From contig JAOARD010000059.1 of assembly GCA_025210735.1 (NCBI GenBank), positions 1 through 44,826 on the forward strand: DNA of 44,826 nt. Reading direction: 5' to 3'. The position numbers were made by a program, and so were the translations under genes. This stretch comes from Bacteroidales bacterium. GTDB taxonomy: Bacteria; Bacteroidota; Bacteroidia; Bacteroidales; UBA6680. Below, piece after piece: positions 1 through 9,033 of this stretch. Below the pieces are notes generated by a model, which had not been told where the DNA came from, did no database searches, and worked only from the letters and a program-made list of their open reading frames with translations. Position 1 is the stretch's first letter. The number at the start of each line of letters is the position of its first letter.

Positions 1-291
1 CAGCCAACGACCCTTTTTTCTAAGTTTAGCAAGAGGCGTTCCTGTCAGAGCATTGAATGTACGTTTACACTCCTTGCATTTGTATCGTTGCATATCGTTT
101 CTTATGCCCCATTTTTGAAGGTTTAAGGATCTACAATGAGGGCATTTAATATCTTCCGATTGATTATTAAGGAGTTTAGCAACAAACTTAATGCCTTCTC
201 TCTTCTCAACAGCCTCTTTAATCAATGAGAAATATCTGTTATCAACTGTACTTATAGATTTTATAAGTCTATCTTTTTCTGAGGTTTTCAT
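1..291 (-). CDS. IS1595-like transposase, N-terminal part (runs off left edge)
   Basis: The reading frame starts at the ATG at 289-291 and reads leftwards off the window, leaving 97 codons. It shows the zinc-ribbon that opens IS1595/ISXO2-type transposases: CPHC near residue 51, then CKEC about 20 residues later, followed by the conserved run TFNALTGTPLAKLRKKGRWL. The DDE-like catalytic part would lie outside the window. It is clearly homologous to the partial transposase at the right edge, which faces the other way, but the two differ at many residues, so they are not recent copies of each other. The bases upstream (about 330-345) share a TATGTAAC motif with the region upstream of the right copy. 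Confidence 0.85.
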   Translation of the reverse strand, partial: MKTSEKDRLIKSISTVDNRYFSLIKEAVEKREGIKFVAKLLNNQSEDIKCPHCRSLNLQKWGIRNDMQRYKCKECKRTFNALTGTPLAKLRKKGRWL

Positions 292-637
292 CTTGTTGAA
301 GTTTAATGTTTTGTGAGTATACGAGACTATGAATTTATAGTTACATACCTAAATCGGACATAGCGAAAAGAGAGGCTCTGCCAACCGAAACTACCCAGAA
401 AAAGATTTAAACCTCTTAATATTCTCTTTTTTATAAACTTTGTTAACATACATATGTTTCTATAAAGAGAGATGATATTTAAATAACAGATTGAAGAGTA
501 GATGTTTGATATACTGTTTGTAATAAATGGTTGAGTTGTGAATAGAATAAATTTTAAAAAAAGTTAAAGTGTTTTTGTCAGGAATCTATCATCTGACTAC
601 AAATAGAAAAACAATTAATAATTTTAAACGAAATACT
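292..637. other. Noncoding gap between transposase and peroxiredoxin gene
   Basis: This 346-base stretch contains the upstream side of the left insertion sequence and the leader of the next gene. I could not define the terminal inverted repeat of the element. A longer reading of the next gene is possible from about 569, but its extra 23 residues do not look like protein of this family. No RNA gene or convincing terminator is visible. Confidence 0.5.
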
Positions 638-1189
638 ATGAGAATTCAGGAAGGACAATTTGCACCAGGTTTCTTTACAACAGATGTATACGGAAAAGAG
701 GTAAACCTTATAAACTATAAAGGGAAAAAGATAATTATTGGATTTTACAGAAATGTTAGTTGCCCGTTTTGTAATAGACGTGTACATAAGATAATGGGAA
801 ATAGTGTAAGATTAAGAGAGACCGGAGTTGAAATTTTATTCTTTTTTGAGAGTAGCCCGGAGAAGATAAAATCGAGCGTGTTTCATCAGGGAATAATACC
901 ATGGCCAATAATTGGAGATCCTGAGAAAAAAATATATAATCAGTATGGTGTAGAAAGTTCTCTGATAAAGAATATTAAAACAATGTTTCATTCTAACCTT
1001 CTAAAGGCAAAGAAAGATACCCGTGATTTGAATTTACCAAAAGATAAAGATGCTTCACTTAACTTGGTTCCGGCAGATATCTTTATTGATGAGAATCTTA
1101 AGGTTGTAAAAGCACACTATGGCGAACATATGGATGACCATGTCTCTTTTGAAGAGATAGAGAAGTTTGCAGGTCTTAGAAGTAGATAA
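638..1189 (+). CDS. Peroxiredoxin-like (AhpC/TSA superfamily) thiol protein
   Basis: The 183-residue product has the thioredoxin-fold layout of AhpC/TSA-like proteins: an N-terminal segment EGQFAPGF, a strand IIIGFYRNVSCPFC with Cys42 and Cys45 (CPFC), and a C-terminal PADIFIDENLKVVKAHYGEH segment. Proteins like this are usually annotated as peroxiredoxin-like and are expected to reduce peroxides or disulfides in the cytosol; no signal peptide is seen. I chose the ATG at 638 because the family alignment starts at MRIQEGQFAP; an upstream start at 569 would add an unsupported tail. It lies 74 bp upstream of the DinB-NRDE operon, in the same direction. Confidence 0.8.
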   Translation: MRIQEGQFAPGFFTTDVYGKEVNLINYKGKKIIIGFYRNVSCPFCNRRVHKIMGNSVRLRETGVEILFFFESSPEKIKSSVFHQGIIPWPIIGDPEKKIYNQYGVESSLIKNIKTMFHSNLLKAKKDTRDLNLPKDKDASLNLVPADIFIDENLKVVKAHYGEHMDDHVSFEEIEKFAGLRSR

Positions 1190-1263
1190 AATAGTTAGAT
1201 ATAATATAGAAATTAGCGGGCCAGAATAAGTGCGCAAATTTCACAAAAAATAAATTTATAACA

Positions 1264-1758
1264 ATGAAGAATGTAGTTAAAGATAATTTGAATCAACTGT
1301 CAGAACTTCTTATAAAGATAGACGATGATGAATATATATATGAATCAGAAGTTTTTTCAGGAGCAACAGTAGGAAAGCATATGCGTCATATAGTTGAGTT
1401 TTATCTTATGTTGATTGAAGGAAACCAACAAGGTATAGTAAGTTACGATAAACGTCATCGAGATGTTAATATTGAAACTGACAGAACATATGCTAAGGGT
1501 ATTATAGATAAAATATTAGAGCAGATAGACGATATTATGTTGTATAAAGATATTGTTGTTGAGGCAGACTTTACTGTTTTGGGAAATAATACCGGAATAA
1601 TAAAAAGTACAATGATACGTGAGTTAATGTATTGTCTTGAACATAGTATTCATCATCAGGCAATTATTAAGGCAGGACTTATATCAATGGGGTTACATGA
1701 TATTACAGATACTAATTTTGGAGTTGCGTATTCAACAATTAGATACAGAGATAAATAA
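1264..1758 (+). CDS. DinB-family protein
   Basis: The 164-residue protein looks like a DinB four-helix bundle. Histidines suited to the family's metal site are present: His39/His42 in GKHMRHIVEFY and His127/His131 in LEHSIHHQAIIK. Family members are metal-binding proteins, some of them thiol-dependent S-transferases; the substrate here cannot be inferred. The stop codon overlaps the start of the next gene (TAATG), so it is translationally coupled to the NRDE gene and forms an operon with it and the following gene. Confidence 0.8.
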   Translation: MKNVVKDNLNQLSELLIKIDDDEYIYESEVFSGATVGKHMRHIVEFYLMLIEGNQQGIVSYDKRHRDVNIETDRTYAKGIIDKILEQIDDIMLYKDIVVEADFTVLGNNTGIIKSTMIRELMYCLEHSIHHQAIIKAGLISMGLHDITDTNFGVAYSTIRYRDK

Positions 1759-2477
1759 TGTGCACAGTAACATATATACCAAATAAAGGAAAGAGAGGGT
1801 TCATTCTAACATCAAACAGGGATGAACATAAGCTTAGAGAAACCGTACCACCAAAATTATATAAGGAGTATGGTGTAGAAATGGGTTACCCAAAAGACAA
1901 AAGAAAAGGAGGGTCATGGATAGCTATGAAAAATGGAAGACTCTGTTGTTTACTGAACGGAGCCTATGAGAAACATATTAAAGAGAATTATCATACACGA
2001 AGCAGAGGAGATGTACTTAAAAAATTGGTAGCATCAGATAATCATGTAAAAGATTATTTTGATAATGAGAATCTTAATAATGTAGAACCTTTTACAATAG
2101 TAACATGTGATATTACGGGTAATGATATTACATTAATTGAGAGTGTGTGGGATGGTAAAAATATCTCTGTAAAAGAGATTGATTCCGGGGACTCTCATAT
2201 ATGGTCTTCAGCAACATTGTATGATAGTCATTACAGAGCAGAGAGACGAAGATGGTTTAATAAATTTATAGACAAGGATATCTCTTTAATAAGCAGAGAA
2301 GAGATCTTTAATTTTCACTCTCATTCGCATACCAATGATATTAATCATAATTTGATAATGGAGAGAGATAGCGGAGTTAAAACAGTAAGTATAACACAGG
2401 TTGAATATTCAGGTAATAGGTTAAGTATGAATTACTCAGACCTTATAAATAACAAAGAGTTTACTATTAAGTTATGA
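1758..2477 (+). CDS. NRDE-family protein (TANGO2-like)
   Basis: The protein begins MCTVTYIPNKGKRGFILTSN followed by RDE, which is the NRDE signature, and Cys2 could become an N-terminal nucleophile as in Ntn-type hydrolases. The family includes eukaryotic TANGO2, linked to haem and lipid metabolism, but bacterial roles are unsettled. Length (239 residues) is normal for the family. It overlaps the DinB gene by 1 bp upstream and the next gene by 4 bp (ATGA) downstream, a strong sign of one operon. Confidence 0.85.
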   Translation: MCTVTYIPNKGKRGFILTSNRDEHKLRETVPPKLYKEYGVEMGYPKDKRKGGSWIAMKNGRLCCLLNGAYEKHIKENYHTRSRGDVLKKLVASDNHVKDYFDNENLNNVEPFTIVTCDITGNDITLIESVWDGKNISVKEIDSGDSHIWSSATLYDSHYRAERRRWFNKFIDKDISLISREEIFNFHSHSHTNDINHNLIMERDSGVKTVSITQVEYSGNRLSMNYSDLINNKEFTIKL

Positions 2478-3436
2478 GTATTGATTTAAAACATACAGGA
2501 TTTGCTATAGCACTTGCATGGCCGCAAACATATTGCAAACAACCTGGGGCTTGGTATGATGGTTTCGCTAATATATTGCGAATTAGTAAAAACAGATACT
2601 ATAAGGCAGGACATGCAGCTCTGGTTCTTGTTGATATAAAAGAAGAGAAATGTCACTATTTTGATTTTGGAAGATATCATACACCGTTTAGTTTTGGCAG
2701 AGTGCGAAGTGCTAATACTGATTATGATCTTGAAATAAAGACGAAACCTATATTCTCAGAAGATAAAAAAAAGATACTTAACTATTCCGAAATACTTAAT
2801 GAGCTTCAGCATAATGAATCATGTCATGGAGATGGAGACCTTTATGCATCGTATTGTATTATAGATTTTGATAAATCATTTACTAAAGCAATGTATCTGC
2901 AGGAGAGTAGCCCGATTAAATACGGACCCTTTATTAAAGGGGGGAATAACTGTTCCAGATTCGTTTATCAATCAATACTTCCGGGGGTATTAGCAAAAAG
3001 AGATTATTTCAAACTTAAATATCTTATACCAACAACACCTACTCCAATGAGTAATGTAAGATCTTTTAAAAACAGACTATGTATACCTGATATTAATGGC
3101 GACAATTGTAACTATTTACCAGAGTACAAAGGAAAGGATTTTATAAGCAGAGTATTGCCTCAACCGGAAAGACCTATATCTATCTCAGAAAAAGCTCAGT
3201 GGTTAAGCGGAGAAGGTGCGGGGTCATGGTACATGATAAATAAGAGAGATAATGATATTGTTGTGAAGAGATTCTCTCCATCCGGTGATTTTGAGTGCGA
3301 AGAGTATTTTGAGAATACATTAGGCATAGATTTGGATATAGATAATTGTAAAGTTACATATCTTACAAATTGTAGCAGAGTAACCTTAATTGTTGCAGGT
3401 AAATTACAAGTATTTAATAGGATAGAAAAAAATTAA
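2474..3436 (+). CDS. Unknown protein with a His/Cys layout like lipocalin-free NlpC/P60-type hydrolases
   Basis: I cannot name this 320-residue protein with certainty. It starts MSIDLKHTGFAIALAWPQTY, has a GHAALVLVDIKEEK segment near residue 47 and a GGNNCSRFVYQ segment near residue 160. A histidine before a strand and a later NCS-type cysteine resemble permuted papain-like (NlpC/P60, DUF4105-like) proteins, which is inference only. It resembles Bacteroidota proteins of unknown function that I recall as DUF6695-like, but this should be checked. No signal peptide is present. The ATGA overlap with the NRDE gene shows coupled translation. Confidence 0.55.
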   Translation: MSIDLKHTGFAIALAWPQTYCKQPGAWYDGFANILRISKNRYYKAGHAALVLVDIKEEKCHYFDFGRYHTPFSFGRVRSANTDYDLEIKTKPIFSEDKKKILNYSEILNELQHNESCHGDGDLYASYCIIDFDKSFTKAMYLQESSPIKYGPFIKGGNNCSRFVYQSILPGVLAKRDYFKLKYLIPTTPTPMSNVRSFKNRLCIPDINGDNCNYLPEYKGKDFISRVLPQPERPISISEKAQWLSGEGAGSWYMINKRDNDIVVKRFSPSGDFECEEYFENTLGIDLDIDNCKVTYLTNCSRVTLIVAGKLQVFNRIEKN

Positions 3437-3507
3437 AGAAAATTGTCAGGACTAATAATATAATCCTACTAATAGATAAAATTATTAACCAATAAAATTC
3501 TGAAAGT

Positions 3508-3912
3508 ATGAAAAGAGTAATATTATTAATGTCAGCAATTATATTCTCAGTGAGTTTTGCTTTTGCACAAATGTCAGATAAAGTAAACTACTTTACAGGA
3601 ACATTTAAAGAGGCAATGGTTAAATCGGCCAAGGTAGATAAAGATATCCTGATAATAGGTCATACAGAGTGGTGTGGCTATTGTAAAAAGATGAAGCGCA
3701 CAACACTTGTAGATAAAGGTGTAATTGATTATCTGAATAAAAACTATCTGGTTATGAGTATAGATATGGAGAAAGGAGAAGGTCCTGTGATTGCAAAGAA
3801 ATATGGAATAAGATCTTATCCAACCTCTGTTGTAGTAGATAAATCGGGTAAAGTTAAAAAGTTTATAAGAGGCTATAAAAAAGCCGACAAATATATAAGT
3901 TCCTTAAAATAA
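3508..3912 (+). CDS. Exported thioredoxin-fold protein
   Basis: The 134-residue product has an N-terminal signal peptide ending near SFAFAQ, then a thioredoxin fold with the active-site motif WCGYCKKM and a cis-proline segment GIRSYPTSVVVD. It lacks a TlpA-type insertion and looks like a small thioredoxin_7-like periplasmic thiol reductase. The likely role is disulfide reduction or protection of periplasmic proteins. It is preceded by a 71-bp gap from the NRDE operon and followed by a strong hairpin terminator, so it is probably its own transcription unit or the last gene of the operon. Confidence 0.85.
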   Translation: MKRVILLMSAIIFSVSFAFAQMSDKVNYFTGTFKEAMVKSAKVDKDILIIGHTEWCGYCKKMKRTTLVDKGVIDYLNKNYLVMSIDMEKGEGPVIAKKYGIRSYPTSVVVDKSGKVKKFIRGYKKADKYISSLK

Positions 3913-3986
3913 GTTTTTTTGAATAGAGTAATCCGATTGTTTAGGTATTTACCGGATTGCTTAACTTTAGTTTCATTTTAGAGTTT

Positions 3987-4020
3987 AATCCTATACTGAT
4001 TTAGTTTTCAGTATAGGATT
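3987..4020. terminator. Bidirectional intrinsic terminator
   Basis: A perfect 13-bp inverted repeat (AATCCTATACTGA, 3987-3999, and its complement, 4008-4020) encloses an 8-nt loop and is followed by TTTTATAA. It lies between the thioredoxin gene and the convergent CPBP protease gene and can serve both. Confidence 0.85.
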
Positions 4021-4041
4021 TTTTATAATATATCTATCAAT

Positions 4042-4731
4042 TTATTGATTATAGGTTATAAGGAAAAAAGCTACTTGAGCACCATCATAAAGTATGTGGG
4101 CTACAATCAGAGGTAATAACCTTCTGTATTTCAGGTAAAAGAGACCAGTAATAATACTCTTTAACCCAATGGTAACCATCCCGTAACTGCCCTGACTCCA
4201 ATGAGTTAAGCCTGTGATTGTAGCCGATATAATTATAGATATGTATATCCATAGTTTTGAACTGTTTAAGTCCCATAAAGTGGTAAGGGTGAATATTCTC
4301 ATAAATTCTTCAAACATAGCTATTCCAATTACAAGTACAGGACCAAACCAAAGCATTATTAAAAAAGGGTTCTCTCTCATATCAATCATAAGATTAAGAA
4401 ACTCAGTATTTTGATTAAAAGAGAGTATGTTAGACAGTGTAATTCTGAAAATGAAGAAAAGAATAAAATATACTACAGCAAGAGTCAATCCTAAAAGAAG
4501 ATCTTTTAATATACTTCCTTTCGACCTATTAAAATCTCTGATATTCTCATTCAGAAAATATCTCTTTACAGCGTATATTATTATTATACCTGTTATACCA
4601 AAAATCAGAGGAAACTTTATTAATTCAGATGATGCAAATCCGGTTGACTGATGATTACGTAACCATATCATAATGACAACAGGAATTAATACTATAATAA
4701 TAAGGGCAATTATTCTTTTAACAGTTTTCAT
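4042..4731 (-). CDS. CPBP-family intramembrane metalloprotease
   Basis: The 229-residue membrane protein has several hydrophobic segments and all three CPBP (Rce1/abortive-infection-like) motifs: EEFMR at residues 141-145, a His in LTHW at 177 and HILYD at 212-216. The glutamates and histidines are the expected metal ligands of a membrane-embedded protease. In bacteria such proteins are linked to bacteriocin self-immunity or peptide processing, but nothing next to it points to a specific substrate. It stands alone, convergent with the thioredoxin gene. Confidence 0.85.
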   Translation of the reverse strand: MKTVKRIIALIIIVLIPVVIMIWLRNHQSTGFASSELIKFPLIFGITGIIIIYAVKRYFLNENIRDFNRSKGSILKDLLLGLTLAVVYFILFFIFRITLSNILSFNQNTEFLNLMIDMRENPFLIMLWFGPVLVIGIAMFEEFMRIFTLTTLWDLNSSKLWIYISIIISATITGLTHWSQGSYGMVTIGLKSIITGLFYLKYRRLLPLIVAHILYDGAQVAFFLITYNQ

Positions 4732-4945
4732 AATTCAGATGTTAGATGATATTATTACTCTAATTTCTTAAAACTTTTAGACTTTGTCAATTTTTATATG
4801 CTATAACAGCTATATTTATGTATAATATATGGCTTAGGTTAAATTTTTCTGCTCTGAGATAATTAAGCTTGGTTGGTTTTGGGGTTATTGTATTGATAAT
4901 TAATAAATAGTGGTGCTGTTTTGCATAGTATGTAATTAATAAAAA

Positions 4946-4973
4946 ACAGATAGAGAAATGAATCTCTATCTGT
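4946..4973 (-). terminator. Terminator of the lipoprotein gene
   Basis: A perfect 10-bp stem (ACAGATAGAG, 4946-4955, with its complement at 4964-4973) and 8-nt loop lies just past the lipoprotein stop codon. Read on the minus strand it is followed by a run of T (TTTTTTATTA). Confidence 0.85.
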
Positions 4974-4998
4974 AAACATGCAATATCTATTTTATTTA

Positions 4999-6117
4999 TT
5001 AGTTATTTGGAATGAAAAGAGGCTTAAAAGTCGCAGTTGCATTTTGAGCAGCACCTTTTCTGTTTCTATAAGTTTGATTCTTCATTAATGTATAGTAACT
5101 ATCTACATAGTCATCATCATCAGTAAAGAAACTGTCTGGTATAACCTCAATAACAGCACTTGCAATATTTCCTACAATTGCTACTATAGGTTCACCTGTT
5201 GCTGCACTTACAATCTTGAATAATCCATCTACAAGAATTTGAGTAAGTTTTTTATAGTTATAGTTTGAGTCGTGCTCAAAAAACTGAACATTTGCTGCTT
5301 GATAATCATAATCTTTCCAGAAAAGCATTACCTGATTAGGGTAGTACCATTTATTATCATGATCAAGATATGGCATCTCAATTATTCTTACCTGAGGATT
5401 CTTCTGACCATTCTTCTCAACAATACCTGTACAAATAGCATAAATCTCAGCACCACCCTTTATCCAAGGCTCCTGATCGTTAGATAAGTGTACAGATTCT
5501 AAAACTGTTGTTTCAAGACCGTTAGCTCTTGTTGCAGGTCTCTCAACCTGTACGTTTAGAGCTTTAAGTTCCTGATTCATTCTTTTAACAGTCTCCTTAA
5601 GAGCAAATTGTCCATCAGGTTCAAGTACAATTACTGAATATTCAGGAGCTTTGTTTACATCAAGTCTGAACTCTTTCCCGTCAAGATTATAAGCCTTAAT
5701 AAATTCCCAATCTTTTTCGTTTCCATCAGGTGCATATGAGAATAAGGTTATATTTTTCTTAGCAGGATCTGTACCTTCAATAATCCATAATTCAGGAACC
5801 TGTATAATTCCTTTTGCTTCTGCAAGATAACTCTTCTCATTTATTTCACTGTTAATAGCTTTTACAGCATGAGACGAATTATCTTCCATGAAACCAATAT
5901 CTGTAAGTCTTACAGATGTTGTGTTTTTTAACTCTGTTTTTAGTTGCGCTAATGAGCCGCTCTCATTAACAGCTTGAATAATATTTAGAGTAACTTTTTC
6001 TTTGTTAATTAATACATCGTCACTTTTCTTCTTCGGTGTATTTACCGAATCTTCTTTTTGGCATGCAGAGAATACAAATGCTCCAATAAGAAGAAGGATT
6101 AGTATGTTTTTTCTCAT
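4999..6117 (-). CDS. Lipoprotein, DUF3103-like
   Basis: The 372-residue protein has a lipoprotein signal with the lipobox FSAC (Cys19), so it should be anchored in the envelope. The rest has no transmembrane segment. Segments such as LWIIEGTDP, EIYAICTGIV and VRIIEMPYLDHDNKWYYPNQ resemble the uncharacterised DUF3103 family as I remember it. The function is unknown. It has its own terminator and is followed upstream (towards higher coordinates) by the WYL regulator gene at 6255, also on minus, with 137 bp between them. Confidence 0.6.
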   Translation of the reverse strand: MRKNILILLLIGAFVFSACQKEDSVNTPKKKSDDVLINKEKVTLNIIQAVNESGSLAQLKTELKNTTSVRLTDIGFMEDNSSHAVKAINSEINEKSYLAEAKGIIQVPELWIIEGTDPAKKNITLFSYAPDGNEKDWEFIKAYNLDGKEFRLDVNKAPEYSVIVLEPDGQFALKETVKRMNQELKALNVQVERPATRANGLETTVLESVHLSNDQEPWIKGGAEIYAICTGIVEKNGQKNPQVRIIEMPYLDHDNKWYYPNQVMLFWKDYDYQAANVQFFEHDSNYNYKKLTQILVDGLFKIVSAATGEPIVAIVGNIASAVIEVIPDSFFTDDDDYVDSYYTLMKNQTYRNRKGAAQNATATFKPLFIPNN

Positions 6118-6254
6118 TTTTTTGAATTTTAGTTATAGTTATTGCATGTTTTATGACCAAAATATACAAATAAATGTGTAGTTAATACTAATTATTTGTT
6201 AATTTTTTTACTTTTTGTGGTTAAATATTTTTTATAACAAAGAATAACGTTAAT

Positions 6255-7274
6255 CTAGATTGTATTATTATATATACTAACAGACGATTGTAATAACTTT
6301 AAAATCCTGTCTCTCAATGATGGTGGGCTTAACACTTCAATATCGGGACCAAAACTTAACAGAACCTTCTCTAACTCAAAATTTGGTATAACATCTATAG
6401 ATATAACAATACCATTATCATCTTCTGATATCAGTTTTTGTGTATGGTGTATTGGTTTTGTTATCATATATGGGGCGTGCCTTTTGTTAGCTCTGATAAT
6501 AATCTTTCTGGGAAACATATTTTTATTAACGGTAACGCCAATAACATTTTTGTAAAAAGCATCAGCATCAAACTCTTCATCTCTCTTATATTTAATATCA
6601 TTGGTTTCATTAAATGATATTATCCTGTCAAGAGCAAGATTAAGAATATCTCCCTGCTTGTGTACTTTACCTATAATAAACCATCTGTTATTGTACTCTT
6701 TAAGTATATATGGGTGCAGATATATTCTATTACTCTGTTTAGCTTTAAATGACTTATATTCAATAATTAAAACTCTCTCTTTAGTTATTGCTGCAAATAA
6801 TCCATTCAAATGTTCAAGTCCCTTTAACTGACTATTCCTGTCAATATGTATAATCCCCGACGACTTATTTTGTTCTGTATATATTTTGTTTTCAAGTTTC
6901 TGAACTATACTGCTCATATCCTGAAAATGGCTGAACTCTTTAAACTGTTTTAATATCTCAATAGCATCGTTTAGTTTATCTAAGTCATTATCAGACAAGG
7001 GTAGTTTTGTTATAGAATATTCCGGATCATCGTATATATAATATTTTCTATCAATAACCTTTATAGGCGCATTGTATCCAAGTTTGTCACTACGCATAAC
7101 TTGGATATCGTATTGTACAGATCGTGTGCTAATTCCTTTATCTATACCCTCATACTCATAAAGAGCATCAGAGCACGCTTCAACAAGATCATTAAGTGTC
7201 CATTTCCGATATCTGTTTCTTAAACACCTATCAATTGTGGTGTATCTTAAAAGAGCATTTCTGTTAACTGGCAT
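6255..7274 (-). CDS. WYL-domain transcriptional regulator
   Basis: The product (339 residues from the ATG at 7274) begins MPVNRNALLRYTTIDRCLRN and has an N-terminal winged-helix region typical of Bacteroidota WYL regulators, then a WYL domain (LIIEYKSFKAKQSNRIYLHP, RWFIIGKV) and a C-terminal extension. WYL proteins sense ligands, in several cases nucleic acids or nucleotides, and bind DNA. A longer start at 7313 would run into the operator, so I prefer 7274. It is divergent from rtcB, with a palindromic site between them, which suggests that it controls rtcB and itself. Confidence 0.85.
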   Translation of the reverse strand: MPVNRNALLRYTTIDRCLRNRYRKWTLNDLVEACSDALYEYEGIDKGISTRSVQYDIQVMRSDKLGYNAPIKVIDRKYYIYDDPEYSITKLPLSDNDLDKLNDAIEILKQFKEFSHFQDMSSIVQKLENKIYTEQNKSSGIIHIDRNSQLKGLEHLNGLFAAITKERVLIIEYKSFKAKQSNRIYLHPYILKEYNNRWFIIGKVHKQGDILNLALDRIISFNETNDIKYKRDEEFDADAFYKNVIGVTVNKNMFPRKIIIRANKRHAPYMITKPIHHTQKLISEDDNGIVISIDVIPNFELEKVLLSFGPDIEVLSPPSLRDRILKLLQSSVSIYNNTI

Positions 7275-7304
7275 TTTTAACACAAAACTTGTAAAAAAAA
7301 TACA

Positions 7305-7327
7305 ACTACGCAAAATAATTGCGTAGT
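7305..7327. promoter_or_regulatory. Probable operator of the WYL regulator
   Basis: A perfect 9-bp inverted repeat, ACTACGCAA (7305-7313) and TTGCGTAGT (7319-7327), with a 5-bp AATAA spacer sits in the intergenic region between the divergent WYL and rtcB genes. Its right arm ends at the first base of the candidate -7 element of rtcB, so a bound dimer would block or contact RNA polymerase. Confidence 0.65.
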
Positions 7328-7334
7328 ATGTTTG
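7327..7334 (+). promoter_or_regulatory. Candidate -7 element of the rtcB promoter
   Basis: TATGTTTG matches the Bacteroidota TAnnTTTG -7 consensus. No clear TTTG -33 element is seen at the right distance, where the palindrome lies instead, so activation or repression at this site is plausible. The predicted leader is about 80 nt. Confidence 0.45.
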
Positions 7335-7419
7335 TTACTTTGTATCGCTTTAAATACGCCGGCAGTATTAATTTATTTATTTGCCACAAACGTGGTAAAA
7401 ATTATTAAAAAGAACAGAT

Positions 7420-8583
7420 ATGGAAAAAGTAATTTCAACAGAGAACAGACCAATAAAAATGTGGTTAAATGATATAGAGGAGGGTACTCTTTCTCAGGCA
7501 AAGAATCTTGCAAACTTGCCATTTATATACAAACATGTTGCACTTATGCCAGATGCACATCATGGTTATGGAATGCCTATAGGCGGAGTTTTGGCAACAA
7601 AAGATGTTATTATTCCAAATGCTGTTGGGGTTGATATAGGGTGTGGTATGTGTGCTGTAAAAACTAATATTGTAGATATTGATTCACATAATCTTAAAGC
7701 AATAATGAGTAAGATAAGAAGATCAATACCTCTTGGATTTAATCAGCATAAAGAGAAACAGGATGATTCATTAATGCCGGAGTATACTGATTTACCAACT
7801 GTTGTAAGCAGGTTTTATGACAAAGCAGCACATCAACTTGGAACATTGGGAGGAGGAAATCACTTTATTGAAATACAACGGGGTTCTGATAATGTGATAT
7901 GGATAATGGTACATTCAGGAAGCCGGAATTTGGGAAAACAGGTTGCTGAATATTATAATAAATTGGCTAAAAAACTTAATAAAAAGTGGTGCTCTGAAGT
8001 ACCGGAAGCATGGGATCTTGCATTCTTTCCGATTAGTACAAAAGAGGCAAGAGATTATTTTAATGAAATGAAGTACTGCACTCAGTATGCTTTTGCCAAC
8101 AGAAAGTTAATGATAAACCGAATCTGTGAATCAATAAAAAGTGTTTTAGGTGATGATATTATATTTGAAGAGCCTATAAATATTGCACATAACTATGCAG
8201 CATTTGAGAAACATTTTGGAGAAGATGTAATTGTTCACAGAAAAGGTGCTACAAGAGCCAATTCTGGTGAATTTGGTATTATACCGGGATCGCAGGGTAC
8301 AAATTCATACATAGTTGAAGGATTAGGGAATGATGATAGTTTCAGATCATGTTCGCATGGAGCCGGTAGAAAACTTGGAAGACGAAGAGCTGTGCGTGAG
8401 TTGGATCTTGATACAGAGATAAAACGGTTAAATGATAAAGGAATAATTCATGCATTACGAGGTAAAAACGATCTTGAGGAGGCAACAGGTGCTTATAAAG
8501 ATATACATGAAGTAATGAATAATCAGACTGATCTGGTAAAGATTTTAGTTGAACTTGAACCGCTTGCAGTAATTAAAGGATAG
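7420..8583 (+). CDS. rtcB: RNA-splicing ligase RtcB
   Basis: The 387-residue protein matches RtcB throughout: DAHHGYGMP at 45-53, GVDIGCGMC with Asp72 and Cys75 as metal ligands, NHF His148, HSGSRN His165, NIAHNY His257, RKGATRANSG, GSQGTNSYIV and SCSHGAGR, whose His313 is the expected guanylylated residue. RtcB joins 2',3'-cyclic phosphate or 3'-phosphate RNA ends to 5'-OH ends with GTP and Mn2+. It is somewhat shorter than the E. coli enzyme. It stands without rtcA or archease; its neighbour is a divergent WYL regulator, so it is likely induced by a signal such as RNA damage. Confidence 0.95.
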   Translation: MEKVISTENRPIKMWLNDIEEGTLSQAKNLANLPFIYKHVALMPDAHHGYGMPIGGVLATKDVIIPNAVGVDIGCGMCAVKTNIVDIDSHNLKAIMSKIRRSIPLGFNQHKEKQDDSLMPEYTDLPTVVSRFYDKAAHQLGTLGGGNHFIEIQRGSDNVIWIMVHSGSRNLGKQVAEYYNKLAKKLNKKWCSEVPEAWDLAFFPISTKEARDYFNEMKYCTQYAFANRKLMINRICESIKSVLGDDIIFEEPINIAHNYAAFEKHFGEDVIVHRKGATRANSGEFGIIPGSQGTNSYIVEGLGNDDSFRSCSHGAGRKLGRRRAVRELDLDTEIKRLNDKGIIHALRGKNDLEEATGAYKDIHEVMNNQTDLVKILVELEPLAVIKG

Positions 8584-8602
8584 GTTATATGACCTATCCT
8601 TT
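8575..8602. terminator. Hairpin overlapping the rtcB stop codon
   Basis: An 11-bp perfect stem (AAAGGATAGGT, 8575-8585, with ACCTATCCTTT, 8592-8602) contains the TAG stop codon of rtcB. The T tail is short, so termination may be weak, but it could serve both convergent genes. Confidence 0.55.
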
Positions 8603-8643
8603 GCTATAATCTATATTGTTTAATTGTAAATCAGTTGTAATTA

Positions 8644-9033
8644 TTATATATAGTGCTCACCAGAAACATAATACCATAAATTGTGCTCTTTAACAAACTC
8701 CGATTTCTCATGAATCTGCTCCAGTTTACCACCCTCCATATATAAAGCCTTAAATTCAACAGTACCACTATTATCACCTTTTTTTCCGTTATTGGTACTA
8801 ATAATACTCAAACCAATCCATTTAACAGATCTGGCCCATTGCTCTATAGCTTTTTTATCCTTTTCGGGTCTTGTTTTCGGATGATGACTCTTCATAAGAT
8901 AATCACCATCAGCAACAGCGAAAGCACTATATCTTGACCTCATCAACTCTTCAGCCGAATTAGCAACCCTCAAGCCTGATATAATCTCGCCACAACATTT
9001 GTTATACTCGCTCTCTTTCCCGCAAAAACACAT
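8644..9033 (-). CDS. YchJ-like SEC-C motif protein
   Basis: The 129-residue protein starts MCFCGKESEYNKCCGEIISG, a SEC-C type zinc motif (CxC...CC), followed by EELMRSRYSAFAVADGDYLM and KSHHP segments as in the YchJ family, whose C-terminal region has an NTF2-like fold. Function in the cell is not established. I chose the ATG at 9031-9033 because the family starts here; an earlier ATG at 9078 would add 15 residues rich in hydrophobic and basic residues with no family support. Confidence 0.85.
   Translation of the reverse strand: MCFCGKESEYNKCCGEIISGLRVANSAEELMRSRYSAFAVADGDYLMKSHHPKTRPEKDKKAIEQWARSVKWIGLSIISTNNGKKGDNSGTVEFKALYMEGGKLEQIHEKSEFVKEHNLWYYVSGEHYI

Noticed and set aside
3508..3912. 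Thioredoxin as part of the ABC-TlpA system
   Set aside because: It is 38 kb away and has its own terminator; only the fold is shared.
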